DNA of 64,000 nucleotides from assembly GCA_018262985.1 (NCBI GenBank), contig JADFDI010000006.1, positions 62,001 to 126,000 of the forward strand, given 5' to 3'. Below the pieces are notes generated by a model. The model was not told where the DNA came from, did not search any database, and saw only the letters and a program-made list of their open reading frames with translations. Position numbers and translations under genes: made by a program. This stretch comes from Spirochaetota bacterium. Its GTDB lineage: Bacteria; Spirochaetota; Spirochaetia; Treponematales; UBA12059. Below, piece after piece: positions 43,117 to 51,154 of this stretch (its first letter is position 1; each line of letters begins with the position of its first letter).

Positions 43117-43375
43117 CTTCTTCTACCTCCGCGGCGTCGGCGACATGGACCCCGCCGGACGCCGCGGCGGCAGGGCGCGGATCCAAAGATCCGCAAGAGT
43201 GTAAGCCGACTTTAGGGGATAGATGACAATGCGGAACATAATGTAACGCTTCTGTCAAGAAGAAACAAGGCGCTCGTCCGAGATCGGCGGAGGCGACATG
43301 ATCGCGGACCTGAGGTATGTCCCTCGTGGACACTTTCCGCGACCGTTCCGCGCCCGGGTCGGATCCGCCCGCTCC
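43117..43375. other. Intergenic region upstream of the LamG and MFS genes
   Basis: About 295 bases between divergent starts. It holds a less GC-rich patch (43190-43262) with minus-strand TTGTTT-17-TACATT or a nearby TTGACA that may be the LamG promoter, and a mutated REP-like copy, GAGGTATGTCCC, at 43312-43323. No gene is seen. Confidence 0.4.
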
Positions 43376-43405
43376 TTGACCCCGGCAGTCGAAGAACCCT
43401 AGTCT
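43376..43405 (+). promoter_or_regulatory. Promoter for the MFS transporter (leaderless spacing)
   Basis: TTGACC (43376-43381), 18-base spacer, TAGTCT (43400-43405), then six bases and GTG 43412 without a Shine-Dalgarno site. Confidence 0.5.
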
Positions 43406-43411
43406 GCCCGG

Positions 43412-44836
43412 GTGAATCCCATCATCCGAACCATCTCCGAATATCGCGACGCCTTCTCGAGCTTCACGCCCAACGCGAAGCGCTTCCTCGCGGGCAACGC
43501 CCTCGTCTGGATCGCCTCGAACCTGGTGCAGCTCCTGTTCAACCTTTACCTGAAGGAAGCCGGCTACGCCGAAGGCGCCATCGGAGCGCTGCTCTCGACC
43601 CGCGCGCTCGGTTCGGCCCTGGTGGCCCTGCCAGCGAGCCTCTTCATCGCGCGAATCGCTCCCGAGCGGATGTTGCCCGCCGGCGCCTTCCTGACCGCGG
43701 CCGCCTACGCGGGTCAGGCCCTGCTGCCCTCCGGCGGCGTGGCGGCGAGCGTCCTCGCCTCGGGCGCCTTTTCCACGATCTTCCAGGTGAGCGCCGGCCC
43801 CTTCTTCATGCGCAACTCGGGCGAGAAGGAGCGACTGCTCCTGTTCAGCCTGAACGGGGCGCTCTCCATGCTGACCGGGGTGGTCGGAAGCCTCCTCGGA
43901 GGGCTCGCGCGCGACCTTCTGGCGCCGGCGCTCGGCGACGGCCTCCTCGCGTACCGCATCGCGCTCCTGGCCGGCACGGCTTTCGCGGCCGCGGCCGCGC
44001 TGCCCTTCGCCCGAATCGACGAAGGCGCGGCGAGGCCGCCGAGCGGCCCTTCAGGGTTAAGGCTCGGTCGGAAGCCCGCCATGTCGCCGCCCTCTGAACC
44101 TCCCCGAGGGACAGACCTCGAAGTGCCGGATAACCTCGGAGTCCTCGCCGCAGGCCCCGACCAGCCATCGGGGAAAGGTCTCGCCCGCGCGGCGCGCGAA
44201 GCGCTTCGGTCAGCCCCTGGCAAGGGTCCCGGCGCGACGCACGTCGAAACGGAGCCCTCCATCTCGCTCTACCTACGCCTTCTGTTGCCGGGCTTCCTGA
44301 CCGGCATGGGCGCGGGGCTGACCATCCCCTACCTCAACCTCTATTTCAAGAATGTCTTCTTCCTGTCGGATTCGGCCATCGGCGGCATAGTGGCGGCGGG
44401 CCAGGTGGCCACCTTCATCGGCATGATGGCCGGCCCCGGCATCGCGCGCCGCATGGGCAGGCCCGAGCTCGTGTTCTGGTCCCAGGCCCTGAGCGTTCCC
44501 TTCATTTTGGTACTGACCTGGGTACGGGCCCTACCCCTCGTGGCCCTGGCCTTCCTTGCCCGGCAGACCCTCATGAACATGTCGACGCCGGTGTCGGACG
44601 CCTTCGGGCTCGGCCTCGTGCCGCCCCGGCGCCACCACCTTCTCAACGCGCTCCGCATGCTCAACTGGACAGGTTCGTGGATGGTCGCCGCCCGTGTTTC
44701 GGGCGTACTCATCGAGCGGAGCGGCTTCGAAGCCAGCTTCGTGCTGACCGCCGCGCTCTACGCGGTATCGACTGCCCTCTACGGCGTCTTCTTCGTGGGG
44801 AAGGGCAAGCCGGGTTCGCTCCCGAAGCGCGCCTGA
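43412..44836 (+). CDS. Major facilitator superfamily transporter
   Basis: 474 residues, about 12 membrane helices with a long cytoplasmic loop in the middle (about residues 205-285). First half: FLAGNALVWIASNLVQLLFNLYLKEAG and ALLSTRALGSALVALPASLFIAR (the A motif region). Second half resumes at LLLPGFLTGMGAGLTIPYLNLYF. Substrate unknown. The middle loop is unusually long and contains a REP-like copy at 44107-44120, read as RGTDL, and is rich in Pro, Gly and Ala. GTG start. Confidence 0.87.
   Translation: MNPIIRTISEYRDAFSSFTPNAKRFLAGNALVWIASNLVQLLFNLYLKEAGYAEGAIGALLSTRALGSALVALPASLFIARIAPERMLPAGAFLTAAAYAGQALLPSGGVAASVLASGAFSTIFQVSAGPFFMRNSGEKERLLLFSLNGALSMLTGVVGSLLGGLARDLLAPALGDGLLAYRIALLAGTAFAAAAALPFARIDEGAARPPSGPSGLRLGRKPAMSPPSEPPRGTDLEVPDNLGVLAAGPDQPSGKGLARAAREALRSAPGKGPGATHVETEPSISLYLRLLLPGFLTGMGAGLTIPYLNLYFKNVFFLSDSAIGGIVAAGQVATFIGMMAGPGIARRMGRPELVFWSQALSVPFILVLTWVRALPLVALAFLARQTLMNMSTPVSDAFGLGLVPPRRHHLLNALRMLNWTGSWMVAARVSGVLIERSGFEASFVLTAALYAVSTALYGVFFVGKGKPGSLPKRA
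44107..44120 (+). repeat. REP-like repeat inside the MFS loop
   Basis: AGGGACAGACCTCG, encoding part of PRGTDLEV in the central cytoplasmic loop, where insertions are tolerated. Confidence 0.75.
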
Positions 44837-44896
44837 AGAGCGGGCGACGGCGGACACCGAAGCGACCGCTCGCCTGGCACGCCAAGCCCGGGGGAC

Positions 44897-46054
44897 TCAG
44901 TCGACCGGAGCCGCGGCTAAGGTCACGGAGATGCGGCTGCCCGCCTCGGGAGAGCTTTCGATGACGAGCCCGCCGCCCGCGCGCGAGGCGAACTCGCGGG
45001 CCAGCGCGAGCCCGAGGCCCGAGCCCGCGGTAGCCGAGCGGCGCCGCGCCGCGCCGGTCTCGAGGACGGAGCGGAGGGTCTCCGCGTCCATGCCGGGACC
45101 GGTATCCGAGACTTCCACCTCGACCCCGGTGTCGGTCGCGCGAGCGGAGAGCCGCACCGAACCGCCCGCGGCGATATGGCGCACGGCGTTCGAACAGAGA
45201 TTGCGGAGCACCGTGGCGACCATCGAGCGGTCGGCGCGCGCGCGCAGCTCGCTCGGGCATTCGACCTCGAGGCCGATCCGCCGCTCGCCGGCGGGGCGGG
45301 CGTAGAGCGAGACGATCTCATCGAGCAACTCGACGACCAGGAAATCGGTCGGCGCGGGCGCGAGGCCGCCTGTCTGGGAGCGGGCCCAGGACAGGATGTC
45401 CTCGAGGAGGCCGGCGGTGCGCCGCGCCTGCGAAGCCACCTGGCCCGCGAGTTCTTTCACCCGCTCGGGCTCGAGCTCGTCGACGTAGCGTTCGAGGAGC
45501 TCCGCCCCCGAGACGACCACCGTGAAGGGATTGCGGAGATCGTGGGCGATGATGGACATGAAGCGGTCCTTCTCCGCCACGAGGCGCTCGAGCGCGAGCT
45601 CGTTCTCCTTCCGCTCGGTGACGTCGAACACGATGCCTGCGACCATGAGCGGGGCGCCGTGCGCGTCGCGCTCCGCGACGTAGCCCCGGTCGTAGAACCA
45701 CTTCCACGCGCCGTCGCGCCTGCGGATCCGGTATTCGGCCTCGTAGGCCGGCGCGAGGCCGGCGAGGTGGTCGCGCATCGCGCGCATGGTCCGCTCGTGG
45801 TCCTCGGGATGGATGAGCTCGGTGAAGTCGTACACCTTCCAGGCGCGCTCACCGGGCTCCCAGCCGAGGGCTCGGAGCTTGCGCGGATTGGCATCGACCT
45901 CGCCGCTCCGCACATCCCAGTACCAGCGGCCGAGATTGCCCGCCCATGAAAGCTCGAGCCGTTCCGCGAGCTCGCCGAGCGCCCGCTCGCCTTCCTCGGC
46001 GCCCTTGCGGGACGGCTCGCCCTGCTCCGTTGCCTTCACTGTCTCCGACGGCAT
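44897..46054 (-). CDS. PAS-domain sensor histidine kinase
   Basis: 385 residues, no membrane segment. PAS/PAC at about 40-150 (WYWDVRSGEVDANPRKL, FDVTERKENE), HisKA with phospho-acceptor H171 in FMSIIAHDLRNPF, and HATPase with N box (LRNLCSNAVRHI), G1 (VSDTGPGMD) and G2 (GSGLGLALAREF). Cytoplasmic two-component kinase. No response regulator is adjacent, so the partner is unknown. ATG 46054 is preferred because GGGGGTG precedes it. Confidence 0.93.
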   Translation of the reverse strand: MPSETVKATEQGEPSRKGAEEGERALGELAERLELSWAGNLGRWYWDVRSGEVDANPRKLRALGWEPGERAWKVYDFTELIHPEDHERTMRAMRDHLAGLAPAYEAEYRIRRRDGAWKWFYDRGYVAERDAHGAPLMVAGIVFDVTERKENELALERLVAEKDRFMSIIAHDLRNPFTVVVSGAELLERYVDELEPERVKELAGQVASQARRTAGLLEDILSWARSQTGGLAPAPTDFLVVELLDEIVSLYARPAGERRIGLEVECPSELRARADRSMVATVLRNLCSNAVRHIAAGGSVRLSARATDTGVEVEVSDTGPGMDAETLRSVLETGAARRRSATAGSGLGLALAREFASRAGGGLVIESSPEAGSRISVTLAAAPVD

Positions 46055-46140
46055 GGACACCCCCGCGTCCATCGTGCGTCATGCCGCGGAGCTTGTAAAG
46101 GCGATCCGGCGGATCCCGCCCGCGGGCGGCGGGCGGCAGC

Positions 46141-47229
46141 TCAGGCGTCCCGGCGCGAGAACTCGGCAAGGACGGGCAGGTGGTCGGAATAGCCGTCGCG
46201 GAGGACGGGATCCCATCCGAAGGGCAGGCCGTCGGGGCCGTAGAGGAAAGGCAGCTCCGGCACGCCGAACGACTCGAGCTCGAGACCCGCCCCGTCGTAC
46301 AGGCCGGGGGAGCAGAGCAGATGGTCGAGGCGGTCGCGGGAATCGCGGTAGGAGTAGGTGAAACCGTCGGCGCCGATCCAGGGCTCGACCAGCACGGGTT
46401 CTTCGAGGCCCGGGAAGGCCGATCCGGACGCGGCGAAGAGGAGCCGCCCCTCGAGCGCGGGTCGTTCGGCCGAGCGTTCGGCTGGAACCAGGGCGGTCGG
46501 CCAGTCGACCCGGTCGAACTCGGACGGGTCCTCGTTGAGGTCGCCCGCGACGAGGAGGGCGAGCCCGGGACGCTCCGCGAGCCGCGCCGCAACCAGCCCG
46601 GCGACCAGGCCGGCCTGCGCCCGCCGCTCGCCTTCCGTTTCCGCGTCGCCGCCCGAGCGGCTTTTCCAATGATTGACGAACACGACCAGCGGCAGCCCCG
46701 CGGCGTCCAGCTCGATTTCCAGCACGGCCCGGTCCGCGACACTCCCGTCGGCGAGCGCGGCCGAATGGGATCGCGCGGCGGTGATCGGCAGCTTCGAGAG
46801 GACGCCGACCCGCACCGCGGCTGGCAGGACGCCGGGATCGCCCGCGACGACCCGCCAATCGTAACCCCTACGCGCGAGCGGTCCGGCCGCCAGATCGTCG
46901 AGCACGCGAAGGTTCTCCGCCTCCTGGACAAGCACCAGATCCGGCCCGCCCGCCGTCGAGGCCAGAATGACCTTGGCCGCGAGCGCCAGGCGCATACGGT
47001 AATCGGCCTCCGACCAGTCGCCTTCCGCGATGCTCCAATCGTCGTATTCATTGCCCGAGTCGACTGGATCGAAGAGGTTCATGAGGTTCCATGACATGAC
47101 CGTTACGCCGTCGTTTCCGGACGAGGCCAAGGGCGGCGCGCAGCCGGCGCAGGCCGCTGCGGCGATGACGAGCGCCGGACAGAGCGCGGCGAGGGCCCTG
47201 ATCGGCGCCGACAGGCGGAGACGCTGCAT
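46141..47229 (-). CDS. Endonuclease/exonuclease/phosphatase-family lipoprotein
   Basis: 362 residues. Signal peptide with a lipobox region (AAAACAGC), so exported. The EEP fold is shown by VMSWNLMNLFD, LVLVQEAENL (metal Glu), VFVNHWKSRSGG (catalytic His region), VAGDLNEDPSE and DGYSDHLPVLAEF (final His). Acts on nucleic acids or phosphoesters outside the cytoplasm; the substrate cannot be told. GAGGAG lies just before the ATG at 47229. Confidence 0.9.
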   Translation of the reverse strand: MQRLRLSAPIRALAALCPALVIAAAACAGCAPPLASSGNDGVTVMSWNLMNLFDPVDSGNEYDDWSIAEGDWSEADYRMRLALAAKVILASTAGGPDLVLVQEAENLRVLDDLAAGPLARRGYDWRVVAGDPGVLPAAVRVGVLSKLPITAARSHSAALADGSVADRAVLEIELDAAGLPLVVFVNHWKSRSGGDAETEGERRAQAGLVAGLVAARLAERPGLALLVAGDLNEDPSEFDRVDWPTALVPAERSAERPALEGRLLFAASGSAFPGLEEPVLVEPWIGADGFTYSYRDSRDRLDHLLCSPGLYDGAGLELESFGVPELPFLYGPDGLPFGWDPVLRDGYSDHLPVLAEFSRRDA

Positions 47230-47402
47230 GAAGACTCCTCGCGGGCGCGCGAGGCGATTCGAGGCCGCCTGATGGCCGTGATGGCGACCGGCCGGCGGCG
47301 GCGTGAAGGCGAAGCCCGTACGGGAAGTTGGACGGGGGTGGGGGCGAAGCGCACGCCTTGACGGCGAAGCCCCTTTCCCCCATCCCCCGTCGGCGACGGT
47401 TT

Positions 47403-48398
47403 CTAGTTCTCTGCCACGTGCCCGCGCGCGATATCCGCAACGCTTTTCGCGAGCGCTTGCGGATCGAGGTCCACGGGGACGAATTTCTCTCCGGTGATCG
47501 CCTCGAAGGCGCGGACGTAGCGGAGGGCGGTCTCGACGCGCAGCTCGTCGGGGATTGAAGGCGGCTCGCCGTCGCCGGACCAACCGCGGTCCATGAGCCA
47601 GCGGCGAAAGGCTTCCTTGTCGAGCTCGCGCTGGGCGTCGCGGGCGGTGAAGCGTTCGGCGTAGCCGTCCGCGTACCAATACCGGCTCGAGTCGGGCGTG
47701 TGGATCTCGTCTGCCACCACGAGTCGTCCGTCCACGAGGCCGAACTCGTACTTGGTGTCCACGAGTATCAAGCCGCGCCGGGCGGCGAGCTCCTGCCCGC
47801 GGCGGAAGAGGGACAGAGCCGCCCGCTCGACCTCGACCCAGAGCTCGCGCTCAACGATTCCCGACGCGACGAGCTCCGCGCCGGAGACTGGGCGGTCGTG
47901 GCCGGCGGCTTCCTTGGTGGAAGGGGTGATGATCGGCACGGGGAATTTCTCGTCGCGCTCGAGTCCGGATGGAAGGACGAGGCCGGAAACGGGACGGCCC
48001 TCGCGGTAGTCGCGCCAGGCGGAGCCCGAGAGGTAACCGCGCACGACCACCTCGACCGGCAGCATGTCGGCCTTGCGGACCAGGGCGCAACGGCCGGTCG
48101 CCTCGGTGACGTCGAGGCCGCCGGTTTCTTCGGGACCTATGACATGATTCGGTACGAGATCCGCCGTTTCGCGGAACCAGAAAGCGGCGATTCGGGCGAG
48201 CACCTCGCCCTTGAAGGGAACGGTGGAGAGGACGCGGTCGAAGGCGGACAGGCGATCCGACGCGACGAGGAGGAGGCGATCCTTGCCGACGACGACGTCG
48301 CGAACTTTGCCGCGATAGACGGGGAGGCCGGCCGCGGCCTCCTCGGGCAGGGACCCGAAGGTCCGCTCGAGCGCGGCCGCGACGACCTCGCTCCTCAT
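47403..48398 (-). CDS. purC: Phosphoribosylaminoimidazole-succinocarboxamide synthase (SAICAR synthetase)
   Basis: Joins CAIR and aspartate in purine synthesis. 331 residues, the long PurC form. [10 protein letters not shown] near the start, [15 protein letters not shown], the [11 protein letters not shown] block, IITPSTKE, and [24 protein letters not shown] with catalytic residues. ATG overlaps the stop of clpP (ATGA), so it is coupled to it; purC with clpP is an unusual neighbour pair. Confidence 0.96.
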   Translation of the reverse strand: [331 protein letters not shown]

Positions 48399-49018
48399 GC
48401 CCCGAGCTCCTCGCGCCTGGCGACTATGCGCGAGACGAGGCCGTAGGCGATGGCCTCCTCGGCGTTCATCCAGTAGTCGCGGTCGGTATCGCGCGCGATG
48501 CGCTCGAGGCTCTGGCCGGTTTCCTCGGCGATGATGGCGTTGATGCGCTGCTTCGCGCGCTCGAGCTCGCGGGCGTGGATCTCGATGTCCGTGGCCACGC
48601 CGCGCATGCCCGAGAGTGGCTGGTGGATCAGGTAGTGCGAGTTCGGCAGGCCCAGGCGGCGCTCCTTGGGGGCGGCCAGCAGGATCAGGGCTGCCGCGCT
48701 GGCCACGAGGCCCATGCCGACGATGAACACGGGGGGTTTCACGAAGCGGATCATGTCGAAGATGGCGAAACCCGCGTCGACGTCCCCGCCGGGCGAGTCG
48801 ATGAAAAGCTTGATCGGGTCGGTCTCGGACATGGCCTCGAGCATGAGCAGGCGCGAGACGATCTTCTCGGCCTGGTCCTTGTCCACCTCGCCCGAGAGCA
48901 GGATGGTCCGGGTCTTGAGGAACTTCTCGGCCAGCGGATCGGGGCCCGCAGGGCGCTCGGACTTCTCGTCTTCCTCGTCGGCGCGGGGGCGGGCGAACTG
49001 GCGGCTCGTCTTGGTCAC
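48395..49018 (-). CDS. clpP: ATP-dependent Clp protease proteolytic subunit
   Basis: 207 residues. Catalytic triad S107 (GLVASAAALIL), H132 (YLIHQPL) and D181 (TDRDYWMNAEEA), the same spacing as ClpP of E. coli, and DSPGGDVDAG for the oxyanion area. The first 30 residues are a charged extension (RPRADEEDEKSERPAG) in place of the usual propeptide. GTG start with AAGGAG. A TATACT -10 box lies at 49053-49058 on the minus strand. Confidence 0.95.
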   Translation of the reverse strand: MTKTSRQFARPRADEEDEKSERPAGPDPLAEKFLKTRTILLSGEVDKDQAEKIVSRLLMLEAMSETDPIKLFIDSPGGDVDAGFAIFDMIRFVKPPVFIVGMGLVASAAALILLAAPKERRLGLPNSHYLIHQPLSGMRGVATDIEIHARELERAKQRINAIIAEETGQSLERIARDTDRDYWMNAEEAIAYGLVSRIVARREELGA

Positions 49019-49052
49019 GCTGGACTCCTTGCGTTCGTTGTCGATGCATTTG

Positions 49053-49058
49053 AGTATA
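49053..49058 (-). promoter_or_regulatory. -10 box for clpP-purC
   Basis: TATACT on the minus strand (AGTATA as written), 35 bases before the clpP GTG. The -35 region (TAGCCG) is poor. Confidence 0.4.
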
Positions 49059-49092
49059 CCAAAAACGGCCGGGGGCGGCTATCGAGCTCCCG

Positions 49093-49216
49093 CGAGGGAC
49101 AGAGCTCGCTGTAGGGACCACCCGGGAGGGACAGACCTCGGGAAGAACCAGCCCCTGGGGGATAGTGCTCCGGAAACAGTGACGACCGCCACCTACCTCA
49201 TCAGGGACAGACCTCG
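49093..49216 (+). repeat. Cluster of REP-like repeats between clpP and tlpA
   Basis: Three clear copies, GAGGGACAGAGCTCG (49094-49108), GAGGGACAGACCTCG (49126-49140) and GGGACAGACCTCG (49204-49216), plus a decayed one, GGGGATAGTGCTCC (about 49157-49171). All point the same way. The 367-base gap from 49019 to 49385 holds no gene; its end (49251-49281) is less GC-rich and may carry the tlpA promoter. Confidence 0.9.
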
Positions 49217-49385
49217 AGGAATGCGGCTCTCGATCCATGGAAATGCCAGTATCCATTACATAGACTTTTTGTTATGTTTAGTGTCCGCGGGCAGCGCTCG
49301 ATCGCGTCGCGCGGGCACGACCCATTCCCGGAACCGCACGCGGTGCGACTCATCCGCCTGCCGGCACCGCCTCGAAGGAGATCCG

Positions 49386-50009
49386 ATGAAAACCGCCCTG
49401 ATAGCCGCTTTCGCAGGTCTGTCCCTCTTCCTCACGTCCTGCGCGCCCAAAGCCGAGCCGGCCATCGCCGGAAATCCGGCTGACGCCGGCGCGGTCGAAG
49501 CTCCGGCCCTCGCGCCCCCGGTCTCCGCGACCGAGCGGCCCTGGTACGCCGACAGGCTCGAGACACTCGGCTTCTTCGTCTTCCCGGAGCCTGTCGCGTT
49601 GCCCCCCTTCACCCTGCCCGGCTACCCCTCAGGTTCCGTGGACTCCTCCAAGCTGGCCGGCAAGGCTACCCTGCTCAACTTCTGGGCGACCTGGTGCCCG
49701 CCCTGCAAGCAGGAGATGCCTTCCATCGAAGCGCTCTGGAAAAAGATGCGGGGCGAGGCTTTCGACATCGTCGCCATCAGCGTCCAGGAGAGCCGGAAGA
49801 CGGTCGAAACCTTTATGAAGGAGTATCCCTACACCTTCCCGATCTACCTCGACGAGTCGGGCGCGATCTCCGGCATGTTCGTGAGCCAGGGCATCCCGAC
49901 CACCTTCATCCTGGACAAGTCCGGCATGGTGATCGCCGGGACGGTCGGCGGACGCTCGTATGACGGTCCGGAACTCGTGGCGTTCTTCAAGGAGCTGGCC
50001 GCGAAATGA
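49386..50009 (+). CDS. Thioredoxin-like lipoprotein (TlpA/ResA type)
   Basis: Membrane-anchored disulfide reductase of 207 residues. A signal peptide with a lipobox (SLFLTSC) precedes a Pro/Ala linker and a thioredoxin fold with the active site ATWCPPCKQ (WCPPC) and GIPTTFILDKSG (cis-Pro). Likely reduces periplasmic cysteines using electrons from the adjoining CcdA. A REP-like motif (AGGTCTGTCCC) falls in the signal peptide at 49415-49425. AAGGAG six bases before the ATG; stop overlaps the ccdA start. Confidence 0.93.
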   Translation: MKTALIAAFAGLSLFLTSCAPKAEPAIAGNPADAGAVEAPALAPPVSATERPWYADRLETLGFFVFPEPVALPPFTLPGYPSGSVDSSKLAGKATLLNFWATWCPPCKQEMPSIEALWKKMRGEAFDIVAISVQESRKTVETFMKEYPYTFPIYLDESGAISGMFVSQGIPTTFILDKSGMVIAGTVGGRSYDGPELVAFFKELAAK

Positions 50010-51142
50010 TGACGGAAGCGCCCGGCCTCGCGGCCGCCTTCGCGGCGGGCCTGCTCTCGTTCCTCTCGCCCTGCGTGCTGCCCCTGGTGCCTGGCTACCT
50101 CTCGTTCATCACGGGCCGGAGCGCCTCGTCGATCAAGGCAGGATCCGTCTCAAGGCCGCTGGTTTTCGTCCGCACGGTCTTCTTCGTACTCGGTTTCACG
50201 CTGGTTTTCGTCGCGCTCGGCTTCGCATTCCGCGGAGCCTTCGCGATCGGAGGCGCCCGCCGGACCCTAACCATGATCGCCGGGGCCGTCGTCGTGGTCT
50301 TCGGCCTCAACACCCTCTTCGAATTCGCCCGCTTCCTGGAAATCGAGAGGCGCTTCCATCCGGTCAAGGGAAAGGGCGGTCCCTTCGGCGCCTTCCTGCT
50401 CGGCGTCGCCTTCTCGGCCGGTTGGTCTCCCTGCGTCGGACCCATGCTCGGTTCGATCCTGCTCTATGCGGGTCGCTCGGGCACGACCGTCCAGGCCGTC
50501 GCCCTACTCGCCTCCTACACCATGGGTTTTTCCCTGCCTTTCCTGGCCGCAGGCCTCTTTTTCGAGCGTACCAAGGGACTCCTGGACTTCTTCAAGCGCC
50601 ACGGACTCGCCGTACGCGTCGTATCGGGACTCCTGCTCGTCGGCCTCGGCCTGGCCATGCTGCTCGGGCAGCTGAGCCTGCTCAACGGCGTCTTCGCCCG
50701 CGCGGGCTGGGCCTTGCGGGAGGCCGCTGAAACGCGCCCCGAAGCGGCGCGGCTCTGGGCTCTCGGAAGCTACGCCCTGCTCTTCTGCCTCTCGACCCTG
50801 CTCGCCTTGGTCAAAGATGGACTGCGGAAGAGGGATACTGGGGACAGATCTCGCTCCGTTTCGCCGGACGGCGGAACGACGGCCGCGAGCATGATGCACT
50901 CGGGCAAGCGAGGAGACAGACCTCGAGTCGAAGCTGCCGTACCGGGGACGGACCAGCGAGGTAGGCCGGACCTTCAGGACTTCCCCGACGGAGCCGCGAA
51001 AGATCCCGCCGATCACCGAACTTCGCTGTGGCACCCCGCGCGCCTTGTCTTCATGGCGCTGCTGGCGCTCGCCGCGACGGGGGAGTTCGCCGGTTGGTGG
51101 AAGTCGGCGGAAATCATCGCGGGCTGGCTCTTGTTCCAGTAA
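50006..51142 (+). CDS. ccdA: CcdA-family thiol-reducing transporter with repeat-expanded linker
   Basis: 378 residues. The two CcdA Cys motifs are present: LSFLSPCVLPLVPG (helix 1) and SAGWSPCVGPMLGS (helix 4). Six conserved helices end near residue 265, giving the normal CcdA core. After that comes an unusual charged linker of about 70 residues (272-340) and one more hydrophobic segment at the C-terminus (LVFMALLALAATGEF). The linker contains three REP-like copies at 50840-50853, 50912-50925 and 50944-50957, read as TGDRS, GDRPR and GTDQR. It should pass electrons from cytoplasmic thioredoxin to the TlpA-like partner. Confidence 0.92.
   Translation: MMTEAPGLAAAFAAGLLSFLSPCVLPLVPGYLSFITGRSASSIKAGSVSRPLVFVRTVFFVLGFTLVFVALGFAFRGAFAIGGARRTLTMIAGAVVVVFGLNTLFEFARFLEIERRFHPVKGKGGPFGAFLLGVAFSAGWSPCVGPMLGSILLYAGRSGTTVQAVALLASYTMGFSLPFLAAGLFFERTKGLLDFFKRHGLAVRVVSGLLLVGLGLAMLLGQLSLLNGVFARAGWALREAAETRPEAARLWALGSYALLFCLSTLLALVKDGLRKRDTGDRSRSVSPDGGTTAASMMHSGKRGDRPRVEAAVPGTDQRGRPDLQDFPDGAAKDPADHRTSLWHPARLVFMALLALAATGEFAGWWKSAEIIAGWLLFQ
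50840..50957 (+). repeat. REP-like repeats inside the ccdA linker
   Basis: GGGGACAGATCTCG, GGAGACAGACCTCG and GGGGACGGACCAGC in one direction, each in a low-complexity linker between the core helices and the extra C-terminal helix. Confidence 0.8.
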
Positions 51143-51154
51143 GCGCGCTCGTCT

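Noticed and set aside
47807-47820. GAGGGACAGAGCC in purC as a REP-like copy
   Set aside because: It encodes ALSLF in a normal PurC helix and the 3' half of the motif is missing.
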